Counted from the first letter of the stretch, positions 42,197 through 54,070 are shown. The stretch is 64,000 bases of DNA from Hygrophila difformis (GCA_030278955.1 JAOANR010000013.1:42506191-42570190), one strand, 5' to 3'. Made by a program: numbers and translations. The notes: generated by a model from the letters alone, not told the origin.

Positions 42197-44040
42197 CCAC
42201 TAAATAATTAAAATAAAAAAAATAAAAATAAAAGGCAAGTGAAAGAATGTGTGATAGCTCAATCTACATAAATTATAAAAAAGATACAAGGGAGATGGGG
42301 GGCCGAGTGAAAAATCGAACTTCTAACCATAAGATCATGAACTTGACAACGAGCTAGATTATATCATCATCGCCGAAAATGCACAAGTTTAAAAAATTGA
42401 ATTGTTAAATTAAATGGATATTGTAATTAAAATATTATTTAAATGATAAAATTTAAACGATTTTTTGATACATATAAAATCTGCTAAACTGGTGGTGGTG
42501 TTGTTTTCTAATTTATGTAAAAAAAGAAATTAAACAAATTTTATTATTTTTAATATAATGTATATTTATTTAATATAGTATTATTTTTATCAAACAGTTA
42601 TGATGAATCAAATTAATAGAATTATTTATAACTTAAAACGTGTATATACCAAAGTCCAAAGTACTCCTATTTCATAAAAATCACATTTGATTAACATGTT
42701 AATGAAAATTAATTTGAACATGACTTTAAACTTATTTTACTATCCTAATCATGTGACGTATCTATATCCAAAATAGATGCCATGTGTATATTTAACTCCA
42801 ATTATATATTCATCCAAAATATTTATTACTTTAACATCTTAACTTTTAACCTAAATGGACATCATTGTAACAATATTTTTAATTTTAATTTTAATATTTA
42901 TTCTTTAAAGAATTTTAATTTTCATTTAATTGTTATATTGTTATCAATTTCCACCATGATTCTATGACTTTCTCTTTTTTCTTTTTCTGAAGCGGAAGCC
43001 AGTCAAATAGAATAAGAAAAGGAAAAAGGGAAAAAAAATCTCATCTATCCAAAGGTATACTCTATACACATTAGTAGTGTACGTAGCAAACCCAAGGTAT
43101 CCACACCCACCACCAATCCAATAATGTCCATCACGATTGCGATTATCCAAGGAGCTGCATGCCATCCACAATGAGTGTCCATCAGCCCTGACAGTTCTTC
43201 ATATTCCATTTAACAAGTCGAGTCTCCTAATTCTGGCATGAATCATTTCTGGTGGAGGCTTGTTTTTTAAGTCATTAACAAGAAGGTCGATATTATCCCT
43301 ATTAATTGGCCATATATAGAGGTTTGTTTTTTCCCTTAAAAATTTCTGGCATTGCTTTCAAGCCATATGGTCCAGACTCCAGATGGTGGCTATGAATGTG
43401 ATAACCCATAAGTTGAAAACATTGCAGGAAGAAAAGTTCTCAGATTCTTCTTAGGAATTTGATCGCAATCATCAACCAGGTCTCAATGTTGATATTGAGG
43501 AATTTGTATGTAAATGAAAAACTAATTGAATTTATCATATCCTCGCTCATAGTTATCAAATATTAGCATAAAGACTATTTAATCTCAGCTAAAGCTATCA
43601 TCTATTCCTCATTTTCACTCATTTCTTTAGATTGATTTCTACTTGAATTCAAGTCATTATACTTGTGACAAAACCTGACTTTTCGGTTCATTATACTCTT
43701 CCAGAGAATAATTCGGAAACCCTAAAAAAAGGAAATTTATATAAAAAAATGTAATCTTGATTTCGATTGCTCGACGATGGGAATGGAGTACAGGGTTTAG
43801 GGTTTACCAACATAACGAAATAAAAATAAACATAAAACTATATATGAACCATCCACTCAGTTGACATTAGATGTGAATTGGCTGGCTGCTGAACCAATCC
43901 AAGTTTATAAAAGTGATTGGCTTTACAATTTATAGCAAAACAAAAATTAAAAAATAAATATAAAAAGTAGTATATTACAAAGGAAGTAAGTCCCGCAGTC
44001 CTAGCTACTTCTTCTGTTTATCTAATTCGAATAGAATTTT
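42197..44040. other. downstream flank of the response-regulator gene, ancestral arrangement
   Basis: No gene is supported. This stretch is the best-kept version of a block found again at 28490-28617, 29942-30240 and 35660-36040, and its right half (43185-43990) again at 49106-50270 and partly at 63175-63340. The copies share landmarks such as CCTGACAGTTCTTCATATTC and GACAAAACCTGA. Confidence 0.7.
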
Positions 44041-45701
44041 CTAAATTAGATCAAGCGGATCGTACTCAAGATTTTGATTAAAGGAGCCCCACGACTCCAT
44101 CATGTACCGTCGAAAGTCAGGAGCCGGAGCCGGAGCCGGAGGAGCAGTCGTGTTGGTCGAAGAAGGCGGGGCTTGATCGTAGAGCAACCCATTGTCGACA
44201 CTGTTGGAAGTCGTCGGGCTCGCATTCTCAATGCCCGATGAAACCGAGTTCTCGCATAGGCCGTTAGTCGCCGGAAACGGGTGATAATTATCCGGCTGAG
44301 GCGGCGCGGCGTAGTTTTGAAAGAAATTAGGTCCAATTATTCCTTGCTCGTACAGATTTGGGGCGGGCCGTGAAATCAACATGGAAGGACGATAACAACA
44401 AAGGTCATGATTATTGCGGGCAACGAGCCCTAAGGATCTGTTGTGATTCTCCGGCGGCTGCATCATTGCCCTATGCAGCGATGCGCCGTACATCCCGGCG
44501 GGGACAGCCGTGGGTACTGCGGCAGTCGGTGGTGCAGCGTCGGGCGGGGCGTACATGACGGCCGGATAGGTTAGGGTTTTGTAATTCGGATGGCTTCGGG
44601 CGGCGAGGTCTTCGTAGTTCGGCGGCGGCGGCGCTGTCGTGTTGTTGTTTCGGCTTTGTTGTGTGGTCCGGCTCAAGCTTATTCGATACTTCTGCAAATG
44701 GCTGGCCACGTTTTCCCTTGTTAGGTATTGTATGTTCATCATTTTGAGGATTTTCTTGGGGCCGGCTTCTGTTAGAAAGAATTTTGACAAAATTAATTAG
44801 TAGTGGTAGACAAATTAGGGTTTGTATTTTTAGTAGCCAAATTGTTGGTAATGGATCGGACTTACTTTCGAGGCCGATTTTCTCGACAACTTCGACGAAT
44901 TTCGTGTGGAGCTCCGGCGTCCAAACCACTCGCATTTTCTTGGAGGAGGGAGCGTCGGTTTCGCCATTTTCGATTTCCTTTCTCTTCCTAGAATCGTCGG
45001 AGGAGAAGTTGGACGGATCGGTGGATTCCTCCGATCCTCCGCCGCTTCCGTTTCCACCGACCACCACCATATCATTAACATTGCCGCCGCCTTTCATGAA
45101 TTGCCACCTGAAAACAGGGTGCCACATGATCTTAACCTCCTTCAACTTGATCGGCTTGTGGAGAAATAAACACGCCCCATTTTGGATCCCTTTCATCACC
45201 GTCGCATTATCCCTAACATCCGATATCACTGTTTTCAACAATACAAATTGTTAGAACAAACAAAATAAAAGGATGATCAAGCACTAATAAAAAAAAATAA
45301 TAGATCCAAAACACAAATTAAAACACTCACATATCACAGGGAGATCAAGCTCGCGAACGACATACTGGACAAACCCGAAACAGTCCAGGCCCGCCATGGT
45401 GGCGGCCACGTCACACACTACAACGTTGAACGAATTGCTTCTCTCTCCAAGCTTGTCTAATCCATCTTGTAACGAAACCGACGTAGTCACTGAAGATCAA
45501 ATTAGAGATCACAAATCCATACTCGAACGACAACAATAACAAGAAGAAAAAGTTTTTTTTTTTTTTTTTTAAACCTCTATAGTCGCATTTTTTCATCATC
45601 TTTTCTAGACGAGACAACCCAGTGACGCCGGGGTCGATCAGCAGAGCCGTAACGGCAAACGGGCAAGACTCGGCGGCGGTGGCGATCACGGTGGACTCCA
45701 T
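44041..45701 (-). CDS. type-B response regulator-like transcription factor, 4 exons
   Basis: Exons on the minus strand: 45701-45575, 45489-45331, 45228-44866, 44768-44041. All introns are GT-AG and the joined frame gives 458 codons. Residues about 15-125 form a receiver domain with phospho-acceptor Asp69 (VVVCDV), Ser98 and Lys120 (LHKP), but the acidic pair is replaced (LLIDP, 20-24, where VDDDP is usual). A Gly/Ser/Lys-rich linker follows. The GARP DNA-binding domain lies at about 193-245 (MRVVWTPELHTKF, then TRENVASHLQKYR), and a Pro/Ala/Asn-rich C-terminus ends at YDPLDLI. Type-B regulators bind DNA in the nucleus and mediate cytokinin responses; the altered acidic pocket suggests weak or no phosphotransfer. 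The start was chosen for the full receiver. It is the only complete member of the local cluster. Confidence 0.88.
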
Positions 45702-45719
45702 ACGACGTTGACAGATGGG

Positions 45720-46660
45720 TGTGCTCCAATGTGCGTAAATTTTCTAGTGTGTGGAGGTAGGGTTGTATATATAAGAGTGTATATAGTAAATAATAAATAA
45801 ATAGGCGTAGGAGTAGTTAGCTGGAGGGAGAGAATCGAGATAAGTTTGTTAAATTGAAAAAGCCCATCACAACATAGGCGGTATACCTGGTTCTTTTACA
45901 CTTTTATTGTTTTTCTAATTCTTATTTTTTCATAATTATAGTATGTAGTGTATATATATATATATATATATACTTAAAATTCTATTCCTACTAGAACTCA
46001 AAGTGTATGTTTAGTTTAAAATATAATTTTTTAATTAAGTTTGTTATAACAAATAAATCCTCCGATCAAGTGTATCAATTTGAATTACTATGTCATAACA
46101 ATATCTCAAATTTAAATTTCACGAGTTCTTGTTTTTTAAATCTAAAATTAGATTAGATTTACTTTAAGTCTTCTTTAAAAAAAATTAAAGGGTTTATAGT
46201 ATACGATGAGATGCGGCGTAAATTTCATAATCCGTGCAGCCAGGGCTGTATGTATATATACTACGTAGCTGTATATGGTAAATAAATAAATAAATAAATA
46301 CAGAAGAAAAGGGAGAGAGTATAGGAGTTTGTTGTTCTTTTCTTTTGGATAATATAGGAGTTTGTTGTTGGGAGTTGGAGTGAATTTGGGACGAATTACC
46401 AGCTAGTTGTTTTTAACATTTTTATTGTCTTTCAAATTCTTACTTTTTTTTTAATAATTATAGTATATAGCATATAGTATGCGTACGTAAAACTCGATTC
46501 CTAATAGAACTGTGTATGTTAATTTAAAATAATTTAATAATTAAGTTTGTTATCACAAATGCGTATCAATTTGATTTACCATTTCGTAACAATATATCAA
46601 ATTCAAATTCGAATTTCACGAATTTTTGTTTTTAAGTCTAAACTTAGATTTAAATCTAAA
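45720..46660. repeat. tandem duplication of the gene's upstream region
   Basis: 45731-46170 and 46200-46660 align: GTATATATA near a TAAATAAATA run, a GGAGAGAG tract, then TTTTTATTGT, ATTATAGTAT, TTAAGTTTGTTAT and AATTTCACGA in the same order. A third partial copy appears at about 47860-48110. A (TA)n run lies at 45951-45972. Confidence 0.7.
45765..45773 (-). promoter_or_regulatory. TATA box of the response-regulator gene
   Basis: TATATATAC on the minus strand about 65 bp before the ATG, implying a short leader. The context is shared with 4955-4961 of the pseudogene copy. Confidence 0.55.
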
Positions 46661-46792
46661 CTTTGATTTAATTTAATTTAATTTAACATATAGATACGAT
46701 TTAAAAAATAGGACTTAAAAAACTAATATGAAACGTTTTATGACATGTGTGATCACGGTGTTGAAATTGGGGAAGAAATGTTGAAGGGGTGT

Positions 46793-47179
46793 AACAACCC
46801 CACCCCGGGCTGGGCCTGCAGACCATGCACCCCAACCCTTCCCCATGTGTGCCTTTCAGGCCCCTAGCCAAGCACCCCATGGTGGGTTGTTGGAGGTGGG
46901 ATTTGATCCCCAACCTCCCTTTAACAACCACCCAAAGGTAATGTTGTTAACCATGTGGGTTGCAGCTCTAAGTAAAAATAAAAGTGCACTTTTATGTAAC
47001 AACCCTACCATGTGAGCTGCAGCTCATATGGTTAACAACCTTACCTTTAGGTGGTTGTTAAAGGGAGGTTGGGGGGTCGAGCCCCATCTCCAACAACCTA
47101 CCATGTGGTGATGTGATTCACACATGGAGAGGGGTTGGGGTGCACGGTCTGTAGGCTCAGCCCGGGGTAGGGTTGTTAC
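46793..47179. mobile_element. foldback MITE, Mutator-like by target duplication
   Basis: The 387-bp element is one long inverted repeat: AACAACCCCACCCCGGGCTG at the left, complement of CAGCCCGGGGTAGGGTTGTT at the right, continuing inward through most of its length. AAGGGGTGT flanks both sides (46784-46792, 47180-47188), a 9-bp duplication as made by Mutator-type transposases, although two of the bases could belong to the element. The related sequence at 48015-48030 lacks it. Confidence 0.75.
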
Positions 47180-47198
47180 AAGGGGTGTTGAAAAAAGT

Positions 47199-47722
47199 AG
47201 GGATGAAAACGGTACGGATACGGTCGGATAGTGTCGGATACGGATATTATCCATATTTTTTTGTCGAATTCGGTATCGAATACGGATGAGCCGGATACGA
47301 ATACGGTTTCGGATATTTCGGATTATGGATACGGTACGGATACAGGATGAATATATGACGGATACGGATTCAATCGGATACAGATTATCGGATAATTTTT
47401 TTATAATTTTTTTGAAAATTTGATATTTTTTTATAATTATTAATCATTTTTAATTATTAAATAATAATATATTAATATATTCGGATATCCATATTTAAAA
47501 TCCGGATAATATCCTATCAATTTTCGGATACGGTCGGATATTCTCGGATATGGACAGATATTTTCGAATACGAATACGAATGCGGATATTAAAATACGGA
47601 TTCGGATTCGGATACGGATATTGAAATATCCGCCCGGATAGTCGAAAACGGATTCGGATTCGAATATCATCGGATACGGCATCGGATCGGTCGGATATTT
47701 ACCGTACCGCTTTCACCCATAG
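47199..47722. mobile_element. hAT-like MITE rich in CGGATA repeats
   Basis: Ends AGGGATGAAAACGGTACGG and CCGTACCGCTTTCACCCATAG are imperfect inverted repeats; AAAAAAGT stands on both sides (47191-47198, 47723-47730), the 8-bp duplication of hAT elements. The interior is built from CGGATACGGATA-like units in both orientations and has no real coding region. Confidence 0.8.
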
Positions 47723-47730
47723 AAAAAAGT

Positions 47731-48473
47731 GGTGGGGAAGTGGGGGAATTTAGACTTAAGAGTTTATATATATATATATATATATATTATTCATGAAATA
47801 TCCAGTCTTCTATTAAAATGTCATATTTCATAGGTGCACAAAATAAATCTGATTACGAAATAAATCTCAACAAACTTAATCAACCAAATCATTAACTTAT
47901 TCGAATATTAATTATAAAAAGATATTATTATGATATTATAGTTATAAATATATAATATATAGTATAATTTTAACTATTTCATATGTGATCTCGGTTGTTG
48001 AAATTGGGAAAGAAATGTTGAAAGGGTGTTGAAAAAAGGGAGTGGGGAAGTGAGGGGAATTTAAACTTAAGAGTTTTTATATAGATATTATTATTATTAT
48101 TATAATAAATTATAAATTATAGATATAGATTATAAATTATTATCACTGAATTTATATGAAAGAGTCTTGGCACAGAGATCGTAATCCTACTAATAACGGG
48201 AGGGAAAAACTTCTATCTCATGCTATTCCAGATGATATTTTCTTTATTTATCTTCTGAATCTGAAAGACAAAAATATCCTATCCTATATGCTCTCGCTTA
48301 ATAATTAAAGTAAACATTCACCTAAAAAAAGAATTAAAGTAAAGAAAATAAACAAAAACTAATTATAAGATGAATAAATGCTCATGCTTAATATAAAAAA
48401 CACTCCATGTATACATTACATCACAATAAAGTGATCAATATTTATTTATTTATTTTACTTTTATTATATAGTA
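47731..48473. other. AT-rich upstream repeats
   Basis: No gene. 47767-47788 is a (TA)n run. 47985-48085 repeats 46752-46792 plus 47183-47198 plus 47731-47765 without the two MITEs, so it is a natural empty-site copy of both. 48388-48470 is repeated at 48895-48990. Confidence 0.6.
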
Positions 48474-48731
48474 CTTCCTCTATTTTTTAAAGATTGCTAC
48501 GTTCCACCCAGCACACAGTCCAATGCACATTTTAAATCATTAATAACTGAAATTCGGTACAAGTAAAAATTCAAAAAGTTCAATATTTAAAAACTACACG
48601 ACGAGATGAATCTAACAAGATCTCACTTAACTATATTTTAACTTGTATAACCATGAAAAAACTTTAAGTCAAAGTATATGAGTGAACAGTAGCATTTGGT
48701 CAAATATAGCTAACAAAAAAAAAGGAGAGAG
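48474..48731. mobile_element. Stowaway-like MITE (4)
   Basis: TA at 48472-48473 and 48732-48733; CTTCCTCTATTTTTT to GGAGAGAG. The interior is close to 4968-5227. The empty site is present 0.5 kb away (48985-49005, ATATAGTATTACTATAT), confirming the TA target duplication. Confidence 0.9.
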
Positions 48732-48733
48732 TA

Positions 48734-49105
48734 TTACTATATCATGATAAACATTGAAATATACTTCCATAGGTTGGCGTTCGATCACCACCCGACCCAT
48801 TTCCCTCCCCCTGTATTCCCCTCTGTAATTTGTATGATTTGAGCTCTTGCATACCTTTACCGACACATGAGTGTTACTGTTTACCAGAAAAAATCCTCAT
48901 GCTTAAACACTCCATGTATACAATGCATCACAATAAAGTGATCAATATTTATTTATTTTTTTGGTTTTTTTTTTCTTTTCATTATATAGTATTACTATAT
49001 ATCATGATAAACATTGAAATATATATACCACCTATTATATGAATCTCGTATCAATGCATTTTTTTTCCACACAGTTTTAGAAGGCAAGTAAAAGGATGTG
49101 TGAGA
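48734..49105. other. non-coding stretch with local duplication
   Basis: No gene. 48895-49025 repeats 48388-48473 plus 48732-48765. Confidence 0.5.
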
Positions 49106-50270
49106 GCCCTGACAGTTCTTCATATTCCATTTAACAAGTCGGGTCCCATTCCGGCATGAATCATCTTTGGTAGAGGCTCACTAGATCTTTTTTTTTAATT
49201 TTTTTTTTAAATATTGACACCTATGTGTCGGCAAATGTGTGTTGAGCCCAAGCTACACAAATTACAAAAGATGATAAATGAGAGGGATAAAGGGGCCGAG
49301 TGACCACTTGGGTTGGGTCAAGTTCCATTCCCCCCTCTCTATTGATTTGCCACAGAGGTTTGTTTTTTTCCTTAAAAATTCGGGCATTGCGTTCAAGCAA
49401 TATGATCCAGATTGTGACTATGAGTATGTTGGAAAATAATTAGAGTTTAGCGTCTGGAGTTTGGAGTTCAGAGTTTGGAGTTTGAAATTAATTGTTTAAA
49501 ATAGTTTTAAATTTGAATAATGATGTTTGGTAATGCAATTTTAAATTAGAGTTTAGAGTCTGGAGTTTGGAAAGATAAAAGCTGGGGGAGATGATTAGAG
49601 ATTAAAATTTGACGGTTACTGTAATTAGTGTTTACTATATATAGGATTTAAGCTATTTTTTTTAGTATGTATTTTAAAAGTTAAAAGCTAATCGCTATCG
49701 TTTGTTCCCAAACGCAGCCTATGAATGTGATCGCCAAATGAGAAAGCAAATTTTTTCGGGGAGTCCTACTTGCCAAATCCACTTCCATCCATTGCTGGTA
49801 TTGAGGAATTTGTATGTAAATGAAAAAGAATACTATTTGAAGTTATCATATCATCATAATTATCGAATCTCAGCTAAAGCTATTATATTTCCAAGTTATT
49901 CCACAATTTTCATCATTTCTTTAGATTGATTTCATCTATTCAAGCCATTTTTGCGACAAAAACTGAGTTTTCGGTTGATATAATCTGCCAGAGAGTAATT
50001 CTGAAACCCTGAAAAAAAAAGAAATTTATATAAAAAATGTAATCTTGATTTCGATGGCTCGACGACGGTAATGGAGTGCATACAGGGTTTAGGTTTAGGG
50101 TTTACCAACATTACAACATACACAAAAATATGAACATCAACTGACTTGACATTAAAAGTGAATGGCTGAACCATATGAACTATATACACACAAAAGTTAC
50201 TGGCTTAATAATTTAGAAAATAAATAAATAAATAAAAATAATAAAATAAAAGACGTAAGTCCCGCAGTCT
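49106..50270. repeat. segmental-duplication block, paralogue of 43185-43990
   Basis: Shared landmarks in order: CCTGACAGTTCTTCATATTC, GGCATGAATCAT, GGTTTGTTTTTTCC, TATGAATGTGATC, GAGGAATTTGTATGTAAATG, GTTTTCGGTT, GTAATCTTGATTTCGATGGC. The hAT-like MITE at 49426 interrupts it. Confidence 0.8.
49426..49718. mobile_element. hAT-like MITE with TTTGGAG repeats
   Basis: 293-bp insertion flanked by CTATGAGT (49418-49425) and CTATGAAT (49719-49726), an 8-bp duplication with one change. The paralogue at 43390 has the uninterrupted CTATGAATGTGAT. Its right end, GTTCCCAAACGCAGC, is typical of plant hAT MITEs; the left end is decayed. Confidence 0.6.
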
Positions 50271-50271
50271 T

Positions 50272-50400
50272 GCGTCTGTTTATCTAATTATTATTCTCCA
50301 ACATATTTCTAAGATCAAACAAATCAGAATATTGAACAATGCCGAAGCCCCACGTCTTCTGAATCCAACGTTGTACTGAATCATGTCGGTTTGATTGTCT
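50272..50400 (-). pseudogene. response-regulator 3' end remnant
   Basis: The last codons read QRWIQKTWGFGIVQYSDLFD on the minus strand before a stop at 50284, alignable with MMESWGSFNQNLEYDPLDLI of the intact gene and followed by the same GTAAGTCCCGCAGTC. Upstream of about 50400 the homology is lost into a (TA)n run. Confidence 0.7.
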
Positions 50401-50689
50401 CAAATAGTATATATATATAGTCTCGTTGGGAGATGGTCTTGCCTGGAGTGGTTTGGGATTGCAAATTCGCAAATTGGAAACTTGGAGGATTTTGGTATTT
50501 GGGTTCAAAATTGAGGATAATGTTGGGGACAAAATATCTGGGCGAAATTCCGTATTATAATTTCCGTTGCCATTTGCCACAAACCCAAAAAAAAATAACA
50601 AAGATAAAAACGTTGAACTAGGGCCAAGCCCTTTTTTAAATTCTTTCAATTTTTTTAGGCCCCATCCTCAATTTTGTAACACTTTGCAC

Positions 50690-50932
50690 TTCATTACATG
50701 TTTGACTTTGATTTATCATATATGGAATTTACAAGTTCTTCGTATGTTGTTTACCACATATATCATATAGTATTTACCAAGTTCTTAGTATGTGTTTTAC
50801 CATAAATACCTTATAAGTAGTGTTTACCAAGTTATTCCACAGATATCAAATGGTATTTACTAAGTTCTTCGTATGTGCTTTACAAAAATATCATATGATG
50901 TTTACCAGGTTAATGATATGCGGTTTACCACT
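50690..50932. repeat. TTTACCA minisatellite, left part
   Basis: Units of the type GTGTTTACCAAGTTATT...TATGTG, about 40-60 bp and degenerate, with ATCATATGGTATTTACCAAG variants. The array continues at 61893 on the other side of element E, which inserted into it. Confidence 0.75.
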
Positions 50933-51792
50933 TGTAGGTGCAAAAATGCGTAGACAGAAACTGCAAAATAATTTTATTAATTTCACAAGAAATGTCTACA
51001 ATTACAGAGAAATTTAAATATCAAATAACATGTAGAAAATCAAACTATATGGGTTCGACTTCTGGTACTCCTTTGATTCCTCCAGCTTTGAAGACGTCGA
51101 GATATTTTTATGCTTCTTCTCCGGCTTCTCGGAATTTCTACAGCGTTTTGTTGCTGTAAGATCTCAAGTGTATGAGTCTTGAGAATGAGTAGACGTGTAT
51201 GAGTCGTCTCTCTATGTGTCTGAGTGTATGAGTCTCAGAGTATGACTGTTTAGAGGTTGCAGGAGTGTATTTGATTCTTCTTCGCCTCTTTAATATTTCT
51301 GCAGCGTTTTGTTGCTGTAGATTCTCAAGTATATGAGTCTTGAGAGTGAGTAGTGTATGGAGACCTCTGTCTGGAAGTGAAGAAGTCGTAGTGACCCCCC
51401 AATATGTGACAGGGTGCCTCTATTTATAGAGGGAAAAACCCTAGGGTTTGTGGATGATGGACCAATCGATGGGCTGGTCCAATCCACATTTCTATTGGGT
51501 CAGTGAGCACGTGGGCCTTTCATCTGGGCTTGTTCACATTGACTGATTTCTATGGACTGGCCTGCTTCAAGTGTCCATTGGATCATAGGCTTGTGGGTCT
51601 TTCATCTGGACTTGTCCACATTGGCCCAAAATATAATTAAATCAATTTGACATGATGGATCCAAATGACCCAATAAATATTAATAATTATTTCAAGCATT
51701 TAATTTATTTAAAATGCTTAAAATTAATTAAATTAATATTTAAATTTGCACGTGTCGCATTTTTAGTGGCGAATAAATTTCACGTGTTTACA
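50933..51792 (-). repeat. 3' LTR of element E
   Basis: TATAAATA on the minus strand at 51421-51430. The polypurine tract GAGGGGGCATC (minus strand, 51793-51805) abuts its inner edge. Confidence 0.93.
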
Positions 51793-51805
51793 GATGCCCC
51801 CTCGA

Positions 51806-52483
51806 GACTTGTTTAGGGCGAAATAAAATATTTGAGACGTAAACGAGTCTCGAAATATTTGTTGCATGCCTACCCAATTTTGCTTGGGCTCATGAAAATC
51901 CTTTTTTTTGTGGGCCAATTTTTTCTCCCTTTTTTTTGTTTGGCCCGTTTCTCCTTTGTTTTCTTTTTTTCTTCAAACGTTTCTTTTTCTTTTCTTTTTT
52001 TTTTTAATTTCCAGCTATCTCCGCTGCCCAAGATCTTCTAGCTCTTCAGGTGGGATTCGGGAAAAAAAAATTTTCCCAAATCAAGCACCAGGATCCATAT
52101 CCAACTTGAAATTCATATCTAATTTGATCAAATATTTGCTCATAAAGTATCCCTGTTGTACCATATCTTTTGACTTTTGTGTGAGATCCTAATAAGCAAC
52201 CAAACAACTCTCGTTGTGATTCAAACCAACTGTCTTGCTCCACTTCAATAGGGATTCTGCTATATCTTGAATTAAATCTGATTTGCACTTGGAGATTAAT
52301 GTCTTAAACTTTGAAATTTATATCCGATTTCAAGTTGGCTTTGATGCGGTCCGAATCAAATTCAAATAGATTTGCACTTGGAGATTAATGTCTTAAACTT
52401 TGAAATTTATATCCGATTTCAAGTTGGCTTTGATAACAGCATCCAAATCAAATTCAAATATTCATAGAGATGTACATCTAACT
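51806..52483. other. element E spacer
   Basis: No gene. It has pyrimidine-rich runs at 51900-52010 and a local direct repeat: GATTAATGTCTTAAACTTTG with its neighbours at 52291 and again at 52385. Confidence 0.5.
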
Positions 52484-52487
52484 CCTC

Positions 52488-54070
52488 TATAAATGAAGCC
52501 ATGAATTGACATACTCGGGCTACCTTTTTCCAATCGAGTTCAACCACAACAAGGGCACAAGATAGCAAGTAACCCACATACATTTTCCTTTCCTTTTTTT
52601 TTTGCAGCATGCGTTCCCATGTTCTAATTAAACCAAGATTCTTTTGCAGGCACCTATTCGGGTTTCTCCACAATCGTCAAGGAGGACAAGTCAGGCAATC
52701 AAGAATCTGGTAACACAGCTGTGCTCCCTTTTTTTCTGTCCATATCGCCTATATTTGTATTTTGAAGGTTGCATTTGTTCTTGTTTTTGCTCTTTCTTTT
52801 TGCAACAAGCTGCACTCTTTTCCTTTCCGTTTCTTGCACATATTTTTCCTTCGTTTCTTTGTTTTCTTTTTCCTTGGCTATCCATGACCAATAGTGAGCA
52901 AACCATGATCAACATTCAACCGACCAAGTCATCAACATCAACAATCAAGTCCGTCCCCAACCGGATCATAATTCAAAGCGAGAGAGGGTACCTGGTCGTC
53001 GTCATGGTAGACGGGATGTTTGGTCACACGGCGCTGCCGTTGGCCTCCATCCTTAACCTACCCGCCATCAAGTCGTCATGGTAGACGGGATGTTTGGTCA
53101 CACGGCGCTGCCGTTGGCCTCAATCCTTAACCTACCCGCCATCAAGAAGCCTTTGACAATGGCGGGGTTGGCGACGGCGCTGTCGTTCGCCTCAACCGTT
53201 ATTTGTTCAGAGAGCTTGCCGCCGGAGTTCACACAGGGGAGCTTGCCGTCGCCCCATCGCTGCCGTTGCCTGTTCCAATCGCCGACGCTCGAGGATGTCG
53301 GCTGCTGCTGCTCCGCCCGGACCTTGCCGCTGTCGTCCGAGCCGCTGTCGTCCGAGCCGCCGGTGAGAGGGGGAAGGCTGGAGAGCGCCACCCGATGCCG
53401 GAGAAAGAAGAAGCCGCTGCCGCTCAGCCCTGTCGCAGTCGCTTGCGCCCCGCTGGCCGTTGCTCGCCGTCGCCGTCGCGAGGGAGGGAGGCCGCGTTGC
53501 TACCGGAGAGAGGATGAAGGAGAGGGAGAAAAAAAGAAACGCCCGCCGCCGCCATGCTCGCCGGAGTTCGCACAGGCCGCCGCCGTTCGGAGCTCGCGTG
53601 AGGGGAAGGCCGCCGCTGCTTGCTGTGCTGCCCCACCGCCGTCGTCCATCGTCGCCGTCCGGAGCCCATCGCCGCCGCCTCGAGCCACAGCCGCCTCGCG
53701 CGAAGGAGGAGGCCGCCGCCGCTGCTTGCTGTGCTGGACGCCACCGCCGTCGTCCATCGTCGCCGTCCGGAGCCCATCGCCGCCGCCTCGAGCCACAGCC
53801 GCCTCGCGCGAAGGAGGAGGCCGCCGCCGCTGCTTGCTGTGCTGGACGCCAGGCCGCCGCCGTTCGGAGCTCGCGCGAGGGGAAGGCCGCCGCTGTTCGT
53901 CGCCGGAGTTCGAAGCCGATCAAGGAAGGGATGAGGCCGATTGTGAAAATGGTGGACTGTCGTGCTGCTTTAGGAGACTGGTTTTGGAAGAAAATGGGGG
54001 GGCTGCGTTTTTTTGTTTTTTGTGGGGGAAGAAAGACTTAATTTTGCCCTATTTCAATTTAGTCCCTTAA
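52488..54070 (+). CDS. antisense GC-rich ORF of element E (broken by a 74-bp duplication)
   Basis: On the plus strand, opposite to gag, TATAAAT (52488-52494) precedes an ATG at 52884 (MTNSEQTMINIQ). After about 60 codons the frame meets a 74-bp direct repeat (52998-53071 and 53072-53145). Because 74 is not a multiple of three, the first frame stops at 53084. A second frame starts in the repeat at 53078 and runs 330 codons to 54070, ending LILPYFNLVP. The protein is rich in Ala, Arg, Pro and Ser, with a 108-bp internal repeat. No known domain was recognised. Tat-lineage elements are known to carry extra ORFs in their 3' part, often antisense. GC content is far above the surroundings. It may equally be a non-coding GC-rich repeat. 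Confidence 0.4.
53641..53856. repeat. 108-bp tandem repeat, two copies
   Basis: GTCGTCCATCGTCGCCGTCC starts at 53641 and 53749; the copies are nearly identical. 108 is a multiple of three, so the frame of the antisense ORF is kept (36 codons per unit). Confidence 0.9.

Noticed and set aside
42962..43171. 69-codon minus-strand ORF
   Set aside because: Its paralogous stretch near 35730-35840 is out of frame, so there is no coding constraint.
44358..45254. Plus-strand ORFs opposite the response-regulator gene
   Set aside because: Shadows of the spliced minus-strand gene, which shows clear receiver and GARP motifs and consistent splice sites.
53207..53923. 238-codon Ala/Arg-rich minus-strand ORF
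   Set aside because: High GC content keeps all frames open here; the plus-strand frame has the better start and upstream context, and even that is uncertain.
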